Origin: Asparagopsis taxiformis
Taxonomy: Eukaryota > Rhodophyta > Florideophyceae > Bonnemaisoniales > Bonnemaisoniaceae
Assembly: GCA_030407315.1 (NCBI GenBank)
Contig: JALQPE010002071.1
Location: 24,621-88,620, forward strand
Reading direction: 5' to 3'
Length of the DNA stretch: 64,000 nt
Under the pieces are notes generated by a model. That model saw nothing but the letters and a program-made list of their open reading frames with translations, searched no databases and was not told the origin of the DNA. Shown here in pieces: positions 44,739 to 55,200 of the stretch. Position 1 is the first letter of the stretch. Each line of letters opens with the position of its first letter. The translations under genes were made by a program, and so were the position numbers.

Positions 44739-44917
44739 TCAAGGCCCAATTACTGGAATCGACCTTTGCTTTTATATTGGCTAGTCTATACCTTTCTCAA
44801 CTCGGTCCTGCTCTTGTAAGACAGTGACCTTGTCCTGATCGGTATAGCGTTATAGCCTTTACATATCACCGAATAAACTCATCGGACGTTTGGTTTTCTC
44901 ATCAACTCTATCCACAA

Positions 44918-45014
44918 GTAAGTTTATACCTTTCACCTTTCGGTCTATTTCAAGGTTTAGACCTTAGTATTGATCGGTATAACTTCTAGCTCTATTGTTC
45001 TCTTCTCTCTGCAG
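44918..45014 (+). other. Intron that completes the ATG of the zinc-finger gene
   Basis: Donor A|GTAAGTTTA, acceptor TTCTCTCTGCAG|TG, 97 nt. The exon on the left ends in A (44917) and the exon on the right begins TGTCTAGC, so splicing makes ATG TCT AGC. Copia-2 has a 96-nt intron at the same place with the same split start codon. Confidence 0.7.
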
Positions 45015-45430
45015 TGTCTAGCAGTGACGAAGACCGCGTGGAACCGCGCACCGACGAGCAGCCTCCCAGGCTTCGTCGCGAGGGGGAGTCTCTTCAAGAC
45101 CGGGTCTTCCGCAAAGCCTACAGCATCGCCGGAAGGAGGGATAACAAGAAGAAGTACGCCGCTCACAAGAAGGCAAACCGCTCGAGGTGCCATCACTGCA
45201 ACGTCTTTCTCAACTCCGCCGAGTCTAGAGTCGCACACTTCAGCGGCTCTAGACATAAGAAGACTATCGAACGCCTCAAGGAAGGTGGTCTCAAGGTCTG
45301 CAAGCCCTGCGGTGTCATCGTTCGCACCCAGAGCGAGTTCGACAACCACCTCCGCGGTAGTCGCCACCGTGGCATCGAGAAGACTCTCAAAGCCGGTAAA
45401 GCCTCTAGGGCTTCCTCCTCCGATAAGTAG
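45015..45430 (+). CDS. Small protein with two U1/matrin-type zinc fingers
   Basis: 138 residues once the spliced ATG (A at 44917) is counted. Acidic N terminus (SSSDED), a basic middle, then two fingers of the form C-x2-C-x12-H-x5-H: C59, C62, H75, H81 and C96, C99, H112, H118. The x5 His spacing is that of U1-C/matrin-type (double-stranded RNA-binding) fingers rather than classical C2H2. A Ser-rich tail ends at TAG. The protein has no place in the standard copia gag-pol, lies upstream of gag in its own frame and is kept open in both elements, even in this otherwise broken copy. A role in binding element or host RNA is inferred; the motif does not prove it. Confidence 0.75.
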
Positions 45431-45613
45431 TACTCCTCTTCTCTAGACACAATAGAAATCTAGCTGATTTCTCTTTGATAAACCTTGTTTCTTGTTCTCC
45501 ACTCATCTAGCTCTGAGCTAAAAGTCTTTATCCTATAGATCCCAGCTTGGTCCTAGACGACTATCGGTTGTCCACTTGGGAAGGGTCGAACAGATAAGAC
45601 ATAATACAGAGCC

Positions 45614-48600
45614 ATGGAGAGCACTTCATCCGGCATTCGCATTGAAAAGCTGGACTACTCCAACTTCCACTCATGGAAGCAAAAGATGGAGCTCATCCTC
45701 GGACACCGCGAGGTGGACGAAATGATCGATCCTGACCTACGTCCTCCACGCCCGGCAGAACAGGAAGCACTGTCAAAGTGGCTTCGCAAAGACAAAACTG
45801 CTCGGATGACCATCGGGATCACGTTGTCTGATGAGATGCTCAAGAACGTCTCACACACCACTACTGCTCTGGAAATGTGGCAGGAGATCTGTAACGTGCA
45901 CCAAAGGCACACTCTCCTAAACAAACTAGCTGCAAGCGTGATTTCTATACTGCCACTATGAAGCCCGGTGAACAGATGCTCGTCTACATTAATCGTGTTC
46001 GACAGATGGCCTCGGTTCTCAGCTCTATGGGCATGATCATCGACGACAAGGAAATGGCTATGGCTGTCCTCAATGGCCTTCCTTCTTCCTTCCAGACACT
46101 CATTACTGCTCTTGATGCTATAGATGATGAGGACCCTACATTCACCTTCGACAAAGTCCGAAGCCTCCTTCTTCAGGAGGAACGTAGAGCTTCTATTTTG
46201 AAACCTGGAAGCTCTTCTTCTGACTCGGCTGCATTATTATCCAGGTCTGGGAAACAGCCCGGCAGTAACCGAAAGAAATTCACTCATTGCGGTCGTACCA
46301 ACCACACTGAACCGTATTGCTGGCAAAAGTATGGCCGTCCATCCCGCTCTCGGCCTGCACGGTCTAAACATTCTGCTATAGTTACTCTCACCGATTCAGA
46401 AGGCAATCCTCCATCAAACTCTGTTTCCGCGTCTACTTTCCATAATGATGAAGAGAAAGAGTATGTTTGCCTCATGTCAACTACTCCTGGATCTCTTCAT
46501 ACATCAACTTGGTACATAGACTCTGCTGCCACCTCTCACATGACCTTCGATCGCTCCATGTTTGTTTCCTATAAGGAAATAACACCGTTCTCTGTAACTC
46601 TGGGAGATAAGTCTACCTCAATGGCAGTCGGCCGTGGTGATGTTCGTTTAATGATCTCTCTATATGGGGAAATAAAACAGTGCATACTTCGTGACGTCCT
46701 CCACGTTCCCTCTTTTTTATTTTCTCTCATCTCCGTCAGCACCCTCACTACTCGAGGCATATCGGTGCAGTTCAATAACAATACAGTCATCCTGACTCAG
46801 AACAACAAACCGATAGCCACTGGACGGAGCAAGGGACTCTATGCCATTTATCTCTTCTCGTCAGAGGCCCCAAAAGACCATGTGCAGCAAACAGCCTGTG
46901 TGGCCTCGCTACAGCTCTGGCACGAGCGGCTCGGGCATGTCAACAAATCCGGTATCTCACGCATGGAGCAGCTATCTGCTGTGAAGGGCCTTCGAATCAA
47001 ATCTCAGAAATCAGATGCAGGTGCCCCATGTGAAGGATGCATAACCGGCAAAATGCCCCGAGCAGCTATTCCAAAGCTCTCCGAAACGAGAGCATCTGAG
47101 CTACTCCAATTGGTTCACACAGATCTGGCAGGGCCGATGGAAGTACTCTCGAAAGGGGGAGCTCGATACTTTGTGACGTTTATCGATGACAAGTCCCGAT
47201 GGCTAACGGTATACCCGCTCCACCGTAAGTCCGACTGCTTCGACTCCTTCCAGAGATTCCTGCGCATGGCTGAAACGCAAACTGGTTGTACACTCCGCCA
47301 AATACGCTCGGATGGAGGGGGAGAGTTCTTCTCAAACGACTTTACCTCCTTCCTCGACAGCAAAGGAATCAAACGTCAGACCACCTGTGCATACACTCCG
47401 CAACAGAATGGTGTGGCAGAGAGAATGAACAGAACCCTCAAAGATTAAATTCGTGCCATGCTCCATCACAGCAGCACCCCATCCGAGTTCTGGGCAGAAG
47501 CACTCTCCTGTGCTGCATACATTCGTAACCGTGTCACCAGCCGCTCCCTGCCAACTGGAAATACTCCGTATGAGATCTGGTATGGTAGGAAACAGAGTAT
47601 TGCTCATATGCGAACGTTCGGAAGTAGATGCTGGTACAAAACGCCTGATAAACTTCTTCAGACCCTTGATTTGCGGGCAAAGGAAGCAATTATGCTTGGA
47701 TACGCAAGCTCGCAGAAAGCCTACAAACTATGGGACACAGCAAATGAAAAGGTCGTTGTGTCGCGAGACGTAGTGTTCGACGAGCTGCAAAAGAAGCGTT
47801 TGCCATCTTCTGATACAGACTACAACAGCGTTGATGCTGCTTCTGAGTCCAATACTGAGCCATGGGATGGAGACGGCAAGTCTGGTCTCTGTACCAAACA
47901 GGATACTCCTCCTTCATCCCATTCGGACTCTGACTCTGACACCAACGCTCCACAACCTCAATCTCCTCCACCAACTCCCTCAGCGTCTACTGATGAGTCT
48001 CTCCTTAACGCTCCGCGTAAATCTTCTCGATCTCGTAAACCTCCGGGCGAGTGGTGGAAAACAACTGCCCTTGTCTCCACTACTGCTGATACCACTCCCG
48101 AACATCTTCTTACCTTCACTGAGGTGACCAAGGGGGAGGAGAAAGATCTCTGGATTGAGGCCATTCAGTCCGAGATGGATTCCCTCGAAGCAAATGACAC
48201 CTGGATTCTGGTCCCCCGCAGTGAAGCTCTCAACCTCCTCACTTCGAAGTGGGTCTTCAAACGCAAAGATGTTGTGAGTGAAACTGGTGAGCACTCGATC
48301 AAACACAAAGCTCGACTCGTAACTCGAGGATTCCAGCAGAAGTACGGCATCGACTACTCCGAGACTTATGCCCCCGTTGTCCAGTTCTGTACTCTTCGCA
48401 TGTTCTTTGCGCTCACTGTCCACCACGATTTGCACTGCGATCAAATGGACGTCAAAACAGCCTTTCTCTACGGAGATCTCGAGCAGGACATATTCATGGA
48501 GCAGCCGGAGGGATTCGTCGACTCGAAGCATCCAGACCATGTCTGCAAACTGCAAAAGGCTCTATACGGACTCAAACAAGCTCCGAGGCAGTGGCATGCT

Positions 48601-49692
48601 AAGATCGATGACTTTCTCATTTCACAGCTCGACTTCCAGAGCTCTCCGTACGATCCATGTTTCTACGTCAGGTATTGTGACGACTCTATGATCATCATTG
48701 CACTATACGTCGACGATATTCTTCTTGCTTCAAGCAGTAGAGATATGTTGGATGAGCTGAAAGCAGAATTCAGTAAGCGTTTCGAGATGAAGGATTGTGG
48801 TAGAGCTCGGGTATGTCTTGGCCTGGAGATTGCGCGCAACACCTCCAAAGGACTGCTACACTTGAATCAGTCCCGCTACGCTGAGAAGGTATTGGAACGG
48901 TTTGGAATGGAAAACGCAAGTCCGGTTGTTACGCCAATGCAAGCTCAGATCTCCGTCGCGGATACCGAAACTGAGCCCATAGACCCTACGCTCTATCGTA
49001 GAGCAATTGGCAGCCTGATGTACCTAGCGATGGGAACTCGCCCTGACATCGCATTTGCTGTTGGGAGACTTGCACAGTTCGTTGAGGCCCCGACAAAAGC
49101 TCTCTGGGTAGCCGTTAAACGTGTCCTGCGCTACATCGCTGGTACACGGGACTTTGGCGTGATGTACAGAGCTACAGCAACACTTGCACCAGTCGGGTAC
49201 AGCGACTCGGACTGGGGCGGTTGTACTATCAACCGGAAGTCGACCAGTGGCTATGTCTTCAAGATGGCTGGAGGAGCGGTGAGCTGGAAGTCTCGTAAGC
49301 AAAGCTGCGCAGCCCAGTCTTCCTCAGAAGCCGAATACATGGCTCTCAGTGCAGCAGTGAAGGAGGCAATCTGGCTGAGAAACATCGTTGGTTTCAGCAG
49401 CGGTACAAATCCTGCAGATCCTATCCTCATCAATGTGGATAATCAAGGATCTATCAAAATGGCTAGGAACGATGCTTCTGGAACCCGCACAAAGCATATC
49501 GACATTCGGTATCACTTTGTCCGGGATTGCCTCCTCGAAGGGATGTTCGATATCGACTACTGTCCAACATCTGATATGGTAGCGGATGTCCTCACTAAGC
49601 CTCTGCAAAGGATTCAGTTCGTCAAGCTTCGTGAACTTATGGGGGTAACTACCAGATCATTAATCGAGAAGGTCAAAGAGGGGGAGTGTTGA
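45614..49692 (+). pseudogene. gag-pol: Copia-1 gag-pol polyprotein, broken
   Basis: Same domain order as copia-2: UBN2-type gag, CCHC knuckle, aspartic protease with DSAATSH, integrase with WHERLGH and CEGC zinc motif and DDE residues (HTDLAGP, RSDGGGEF, GVAERMNRTL), reverse transcriptase with YVDD, RNase H with SDSDWGG and SSSEAEY. Breaks: one base lost near 45935 (after KLAA), a TAA at 47446-47448 where copia-2 has a His codon, and TTC (46279-46281) in place of the first Cys of the CCHC knuckle. The last codons (Cys, TGA) lie in the 3' LTR. Confidence 0.9.
49675..49686 (+). other. Polypurine tract of copia-1
   Basis: AAAGAGGGGGAG directly precedes the TG of the 3' LTR, as expected for the plus-strand primer. 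Identical to the tract of copia-2. It overlaps the end of the pol frame. Confidence 0.9.
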
Positions 49693-50174
49693 AGCACTGG
49701 AATTGGCCCTGAGGGGCTCAATTACGTGAGAAAACTTTGACCCTCGATTTCTCCTAGAAGGAGTGCTCTATGCGCTCCGAAACCTATCTCATCGTGTTCA
49801 GCGTGCCCGAATTAGTCGGGTAGCAACTTCTCCGAAGCTTCTACGACCTTTCTTCATGGAGATAATAGCGTCTGAAGTTTCAATTTGTTTGTCATAGTTT
49901 CAATTAGTAATTAGAAATGCCAGGATGGGTTGCCATCATGGCAGAGGGAAAATGTTATGATAAGTGTACACGTGTGGGTGATATGATAGAGAAGCCCACG
50001 TGTACCAGATTGGCAGCGGGTGCTTGCTAGGACAGACTGTCAGTGACAGACTGTCTGGAGCAGCCATGAACAGGCTGTCCTTAGCACCGCCGGCGCACCT
50101 CGGCGAGAATACAAATAATGTAGTGAGCTCGCAGATTCAATAAACGCTCGGTAAGCGACCAATTCGTTTCAACA
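49687..50174 (+). repeat. Copia-1 3' LTR (488 bp)
   Basis: TGTTGAAG...TTTCAACA, followed by the second target copy GATGG. It contains 24 bases (from GACTGTCTGGAGC, about 50049-50072) missing from the 5' LTR and every array LTR. The related copia-2 LTR has the corresponding segment, so the shorter form is the derived one. Confidence 0.95.
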
Positions 50175-50631
50175 GATGGATGAACATCAATTCAAGAACA
50201 AGATAATTCTCGAGGTCGGCAAAGCAATCTGTGCCGAGCTAATGTACTTGGGCCTAGAAATCCATGAGCCTGTGGCCTTTCGTAAAACCGGTTTACGTCT
50301 TTTGCTGACCTCTGATGGTTCTCCAGATCAAGACTTGCACACAGACCTACCGGTGGTCATCAATGATTCCGATTTCCCACCTGGAAGATCGTACTTTCTG
50401 ATGGCAAGCGCGGCTGATGGGTTCTGGCTTCGTGGAGCGTATTTCAGCCACGTCTGTTTGACGCGTGCAGACGCTGAGAAGTACAAGACGCCTGTTATGG
50501 ACATCTACGTGCCACCGTATTCTCTCTTCATCGGTCGTGGTGACTTCTACCATGGAGGCAAAGGATTCAGTAGTTCAGTGGAAAATCGCCTAACATATGG
50601 TCTTCCGGTCTCATCTCTAGCTTTTAAGTGA
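50175..50631 (+). pseudogene. 2OG-Fe(II) oxygenase-like ORF, 3' part of gene A or separate gene
   Basis: 151 codons from the ATG at 50176, which overlaps the GATGG target site, to TGA at 50629. It carries the iron-binding layout of 2-oxoglutarate dioxygenases: H55-x-D57 (LHTDL), H126 in GDFYHGG and R138 twelve residues later, the usual place of the 2OG-binding Arg. Related domains oxidise nucleic acids, proteins or small molecules; the substrate here is unknown. It may be the last exon of gene A (a 55-nt intron at 43685-43739 joins them in frame) or an independent gene starting at this ATG. Copia-1 separates it from everything upstream, so it is probably inactive unless the LTR drives it. Confidence 0.5.
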
Positions 50632-51499
50632 CGAAGAAGAATTGGCGGATGCTATCGAAACAGTCAACTACTGGGATGCATCTAGTGCGCGATAATCTGC
50701 AAGAATACTGCTTTGCCTCTCCCTCTACAGGCAGCATCTGCTAATCCTAAGCTAGCTTCGGTAGTATACTTCCTTTACCACAACTAAATCTACTCCTATT
50801 CATGACTTTGAAAATATTAGCACGGTCAGTCTACTGCACTATTATAGTTCCTCTACCTCTCACCCCGCATAGCTTCTACACCCTACATCGTACAGACTCA
50901 TCTCTTTTCCTTTCCTACATGCATGGCACAGTTTTGCAAGACTGCCACAATTCCACATCACTCGAGTAACCAAGGTCTTGGATTGTTCTTCTTAGTATAC
51001 TAACTATAGTTGAGATGCAAACCTGGCAGCCAATGATAGTGCTGCACCTGGGCTCTGCCATGCCAAAATAATACCCGGTATTATTTTGGCATGACAAAGC
51101 CCAGGTGCAGCAATTCCATTGGCTGCCGCTGCGTTGATGACAGCCAATAGCGTGGCTGCACTTGGGCTTTGCCATGCCAAAATAATACCCGGTATTATTT
51201 TGGCATGGCAGAGCCCAGGTGCAGCACTATCATTGGCTGCCGCTGCGTTCATGACAGCCAATGGCAGAGCTGCACTTGGGCTGGCCATACCCAAAATAAT
51301 ACCCGGTATTATTTTGGCATGGCAAAGCCCAGGTGCAGCACTATCATTGGGCGTGGGCTGACTCGCACCGCTCAGCAAATGAAAGTCTGTTATCATCGCT
51401 CAGGTAGATTGTAGTATTACAACGTTGTACGAGTTCAGATGCAAGACTTTTTATTGCTGATGGTACTCTTGATATCTGTAATTGGACGCCTAAACTCTC
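50632..51499. other. Spacer between convergent genes
   Basis: No gene is supported. The left part (50632-51016) is AT-leaning unique sequence with TACATG-type runs, the middle holds the hairpin satellite at 51042-51350, and the right part up to the SET-like stop codon shows nothing recognisable. The position between the 3' ends of two facing genes suits a terminator or boundary region, but no signal was proved. Confidence 0.5.
51042..51350. repeat. Three tandem 114-bp hairpin units
   Basis: Each unit has a long inverted repeat with the core CCAAAATAATACC-C-GGTATTATTTTGG, centred at 51076, 51190 and 51304. The arms continue outward through TGCCATG and GGGCTTTG/CAAAGCCC to GCTGCAC/GTGCAGC, so each hairpin has a stem of roughly 30 bp. 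Between centres a second inverted pair ATTGGCTG ... CAGCCAAT frames a short spacer. Spacing is exactly 114 bp. Confidence 0.9.
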
Positions 51500-51782
51500 C
51501 TACTTCTCTGCAGTCCAGTATCGCGATCCATAGTCAACGAATATCTCTTCCCCAGCTCGAACATCTACTACAACCTGCGCTAGGATGAGATCAGGTTTTG
51601 CTACTGCATACTTGAAGTCGCAAGTAGGATTGACGTCTTTGTGAACTCGGAACTCCGCATTTTTTCTGCGTTGCACATTTGCAACTCTCTCCATTCCGTC
51701 AATGGTCCTACTGTCGTTGAGGTAGCTGCAGACATTGTATTCCGCTGTTACAAGATATATCTTGTCGACCGGTGCTTCTTCT
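51500..51782 (-). pseudogene. SET-domain-like protein, main part
   Basis: Minus-strand coding sequence ending at TAG (51500-51502). Together with the short 5' piece at 58209-58239 it would encode ~105 residues. Near the C terminus is AGEEIFVDYGSRYW, which matches the end of SET domains (GEEL-x-x-DYG with a following aromatic), preceded by a YLND ... NAEFRV segment like the SET NHS/asparagine region. SET proteins methylate lysines of histones and other proteins. Only the C-terminal half of a SET fold is visible, so catalytic ability is uncertain. Copia-2 inserted at CTTCT separates this part from the start codon. Confidence 0.55.
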
Positions 51783-52257
51783 TGTGAGAATCAAAATGGT
51801 CGCTTACCAGCGTTTACTAAAAATTGCGAGCTCACCAGATTATTTCTACTACTGGCGAGATGCGCCAACGGTGAGTCGGACAGCCTGTTCTTGGTTTGTC
51901 CAGACAGTCTGTCGTTGCCATCACCACCTGCCAATCTGGTACACGTGTGATTTCTATCATGCCATCGCCACGTGTACATATATCATAACATTTTTCCCAG
52001 TGCCAGGACCTCAACTCGTCCTAGCATTTCTAGTTACTAATTTGAATTATGACAAACAAATTAAAACTTCTGAGGCTAGTTACTCCGTAATGGAGTGTCG
52101 TAAGAGCCCCGGAGAAGTTGCTACCCGACTAATTCGGTGACGCTGAATACAATGAGATAGGTTTCGGAGCGCTCAGAGCACTCCTTCATAGAGAAATCGA
52201 GAGTCAAAGTTTTCTCACGGAATTAGGCCTTCGAGGCCTATTCGCAGTGATTCAACA
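51783..52257 (-). repeat. Copia-2 3' LTR (475 bp)
   Basis: Read on the minus strand it begins TGTTGAATC next to the polypurine tract and ends CTCACA at the CTTCT target copy. It shares with copia-1 the paired TACACGTG / CACGTGTA hairpin and the GACAGACTGTC / GACAGGCTGTCC elements. Confidence 0.95.
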
Positions 52258-52269
52258 CTCCCCCTCTTT
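52258..52269 (-). other. Polypurine tract of copia-2
   Basis: AAAGAGGGGGAG on the minus strand, immediately before the 3' LTR, identical to that of copia-1. Confidence 0.9.
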
Positions 52270-52272
52270 GGC

Positions 52273-55200
52273 TTACTCGATTGATGACAGTGCTGACACA
52301 CCCATAAGTTCTCGGAGCTTCATGAACTGAACGCGTTGCAGAGGCTTAGTCAGCAGGTCGGCTATCATTTCAGATGTTGGGCAGTAGTCAATTGCAAACA
52401 TCTCCTTCAGTAGACAATCTCGGACGAAATGATATTGAACGTCGATATGTTTGGTTCGAGTTCCCGATGCGTCATTCTTGGCCATCTTGATTGAGCCTTG
52501 GTTATCGACATTGATGAGAATCGGATCTGCGGAGCTGTTCCCGCTGCCGAAACCAACTATATTGCTGAGCCAAATAGCCTCCTTTACAGCAGCACTCAGG
52601 GCCATGTATTCAGCCTCGGAGGAAGACTGAGCTACACAGCTTTGCTTGCGAGACTTCCAGCTCACAGATGCGCCAGCCATCATGAAGACGTAGCCGCTGG
52701 TAGATTTCCGATTTATTGTGCTGCCTCCCCAATCTGAGTCGCTAAATCCTACCGGTGATAGATCCTCTGAGGCCTTGTAAAGTACCCCAAAACCTTTAGT
52801 ACCTGAAACATATCGTAGAACGCGCTTCACAGCTACCCAGAGAGATTTGGTTGGAGTCTCGACGAACTGAGCAAGTCTTCCGACTGCAAACGCGATGTCA
52901 GGACGAGTTCCCACAGCTAGATACATTAGGCTTCCAATGGCTTTGCGGTAGAGTGTGGAGTCAATTGCCTCTGTTTCGGTATCCCCAATCGAGATCTGAG
53001 CGTGCATTGGAGTTGTAACAGGGCTGGAGTTTTCCATTCCGAATCGTTCCAATACCTTTTCGGCGTATCGGGTTTGATTCAAGTGCAACAGCCCTCTGGA
53101 AGGGTCCCGTACAATTTCTAGTCCAAGGCACACTCGAGCTCTGCCACAGTCTTTCATCTCGAAGCGTTTGCAGAACTCTTCCTTTAGTTCGTCCAATAAG
53201 TCTCTGCTGCTAGAGGCCAGCAACAAATCATCCACGTAAAGTGCAATGATCATCATAGAATCCTTACTGTTCCTAACATAGAAGCATGGATCGTACGGGG
53301 AGCTCTGGAATGTGAGTTCAGATATGAGAAACTCGTCAATTTTAGCGTGCCACTGCCTTGGAGCCTGTTTGAGACCGTAAAGTGCTTTCTGAAGTTTACA
53401 GACATGGTTGGGATACGCTGGACTCACAAATCCCTCAGGCTGCTCCATGTATATTTCTTGTTCGAGGTCACCATAGAGAAAGGCTGTCTTCACATCCATC
53501 TGATCGCAGAAAAGATCGTGATGAACAGTCAGAGCGAAGAACATGCGTAGAGTGCAGAACTTGACAACAGGTGCGTATGTTTCGGCATAGTCAATGCCAT
53601 ATTTCTGCTCGAATCCTCGCGTTACGAGCCGAGCTTTATGCTTTATTGAGTGCTCTCCGTTGTCGTTGATGACATCTTTGCGTTTGAAGACCCATTTTGA
53701 AGAAAGAAGGTTGACAGCTTCACTGCGGGGGACCAGAATCCAAGTGCGATTTGCATGGAGAGAATCCATTTCGGATTGGATTGCTTCGATCCATAGACCT
53801 TTCTCCTCCCCCTTGGTCACCTCAGTGAAGGTGAGGAGGTGTTCTGGAGTGGAATCAGCCGCAGCAGAAACGATGGCAGTGGTTTTCCACCATTCACCCG
53901 GAGGTTTTCGAGCACGGGAAGATTTTCGAGGAGCATTCATAATGGAAACGTCAGGTCCTGAAGCAGATGTGGGTGGAGGAGATTGTGGCTGTGATGTGAT
54001 ATGTTCAGTAGAGGGACTTGAGGGTGGAGAGGGAGGAGAGTTCTTTTGTGTACGAGGACCTGGAGAGTTCTCAGATGTTTGGTTCTCAAAAGTCTCATAA
54101 GAGAAAGTGTCAGATTCTGTGTAGTCAGACTCCTTAGTCACCTTTTTCGATTTCGTCTCGTCGAAGATCACATCTCGAGACACTACTATTTTCTCATTTG
54201 TAAAGTCCCATAACTTGTATGCTTTCTGTGCTTCTGCGTACCCAAGCATTATCGCTTTGACTGAACGGTAGTCTAGCGTCTGTAGATGTTTACCTGGAAT
54301 TTTATACCAGCAATTACTGCCGAACGTGCGCAAGTGCGCGATGTTTGGTTTTCGGCCGTGCCAGATTTCAAAAGGAGTCGTTCCAGATGGAAGAGAACGA
54401 CTAGTAACTCGATTACGAATGTAGGCAGCACAAGAGAGTGCCTCTGCCCAGAACTCCAATGGAGTAGAGTTGTGATGAAGCATGGTTTGAATGTGATCCT
54501 TCAGAGTTCGATTCATACGTTCTGCTACGCCGTTCTGTTGTGGAGTGTATGCACAAGTCGTCTGCCGTTTGATGCCTTTCATTTCAAGGAAAGAGCAGAA
54601 CTCATTGGAGAAATATTCTCCCCCTCCGTCGGAGCGTAATTGACGAAGTACTCGCCCTGTTTGTGTTTCAGCCAAGCGCAGAAATCGCTGGAATGCATCG
54701 AAGCAATCAGACTTCCGATGCAACGGATAGACAGTGAGCCAACGAGACTTGTCGTCAATGAAAGTAACGAAATATCGAGCTCCCCCTTTTGAGCGTGGTT
54801 CTATAGGCCCTGCTAGGTCTGTGTGAACTAAATCAAGTATCTCAAAGGCTCTCGTAAGAGAAGATTTCGGGATCGCTACACGAGGCATTTTACCGGTAAC
54901 GCACCCTTCACACAGATGGGTTTTCGGGGATGAGTCGTCTTTGATTCTGAGTCCATTCACCGTGGAGATTTGTGACATTCGAGATATTCCATTTTTGTCG
55001 AAGTGGCCTAATCGTTCATGCCATAGTTGCAGAGAAGCAACACAAGCAGATTCTATTCCAATATACCTTTCTTTAGGAGGAACATTGAGATCGATAGCAT
55101 AGAGTCCGTTACGTTTGTGTCCGGTGGCTATCGCGCCTCCGGCTTTAGTTAAGATGACTCCATTGTTCGTAAACTGTACCGATATTCCACGAGCAGTGAG

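Larger units (their letters stand above)
43773..50174 (+). mobile_element. Copia-1: Ty1/copia LTR retrotransposon, defective
   Basis: Complete structure: 5' LTR 43773-44236, primer site 44237-44255, zinc-finger gene from 44917, gag-pol 45614-49692, polypurine tract 49675-49686, 3' LTR 49687-50174. The target duplication GATGG is at 43768-43772 and 50175-50179. Domain order integrase before reverse transcriptase places it in Ty1/copia (Pseudoviridae-like). It sits in gene A in the sense direction. It is defective by a 1-base deletion, a nonsense codon and a changed nucleocapsid Cys. The 5' LTR lacks 24 bases present in the 3' LTR but matches the array LTRs. Confidence 0.95.

Noticed and set aside
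51004..51396. 130-codon minus-strand frame with repeated GLCHAKIIPGIIL segments
   Set aside because: It is the translation of the 114-bp hairpin satellite and appears on both strands because of the palindromes.
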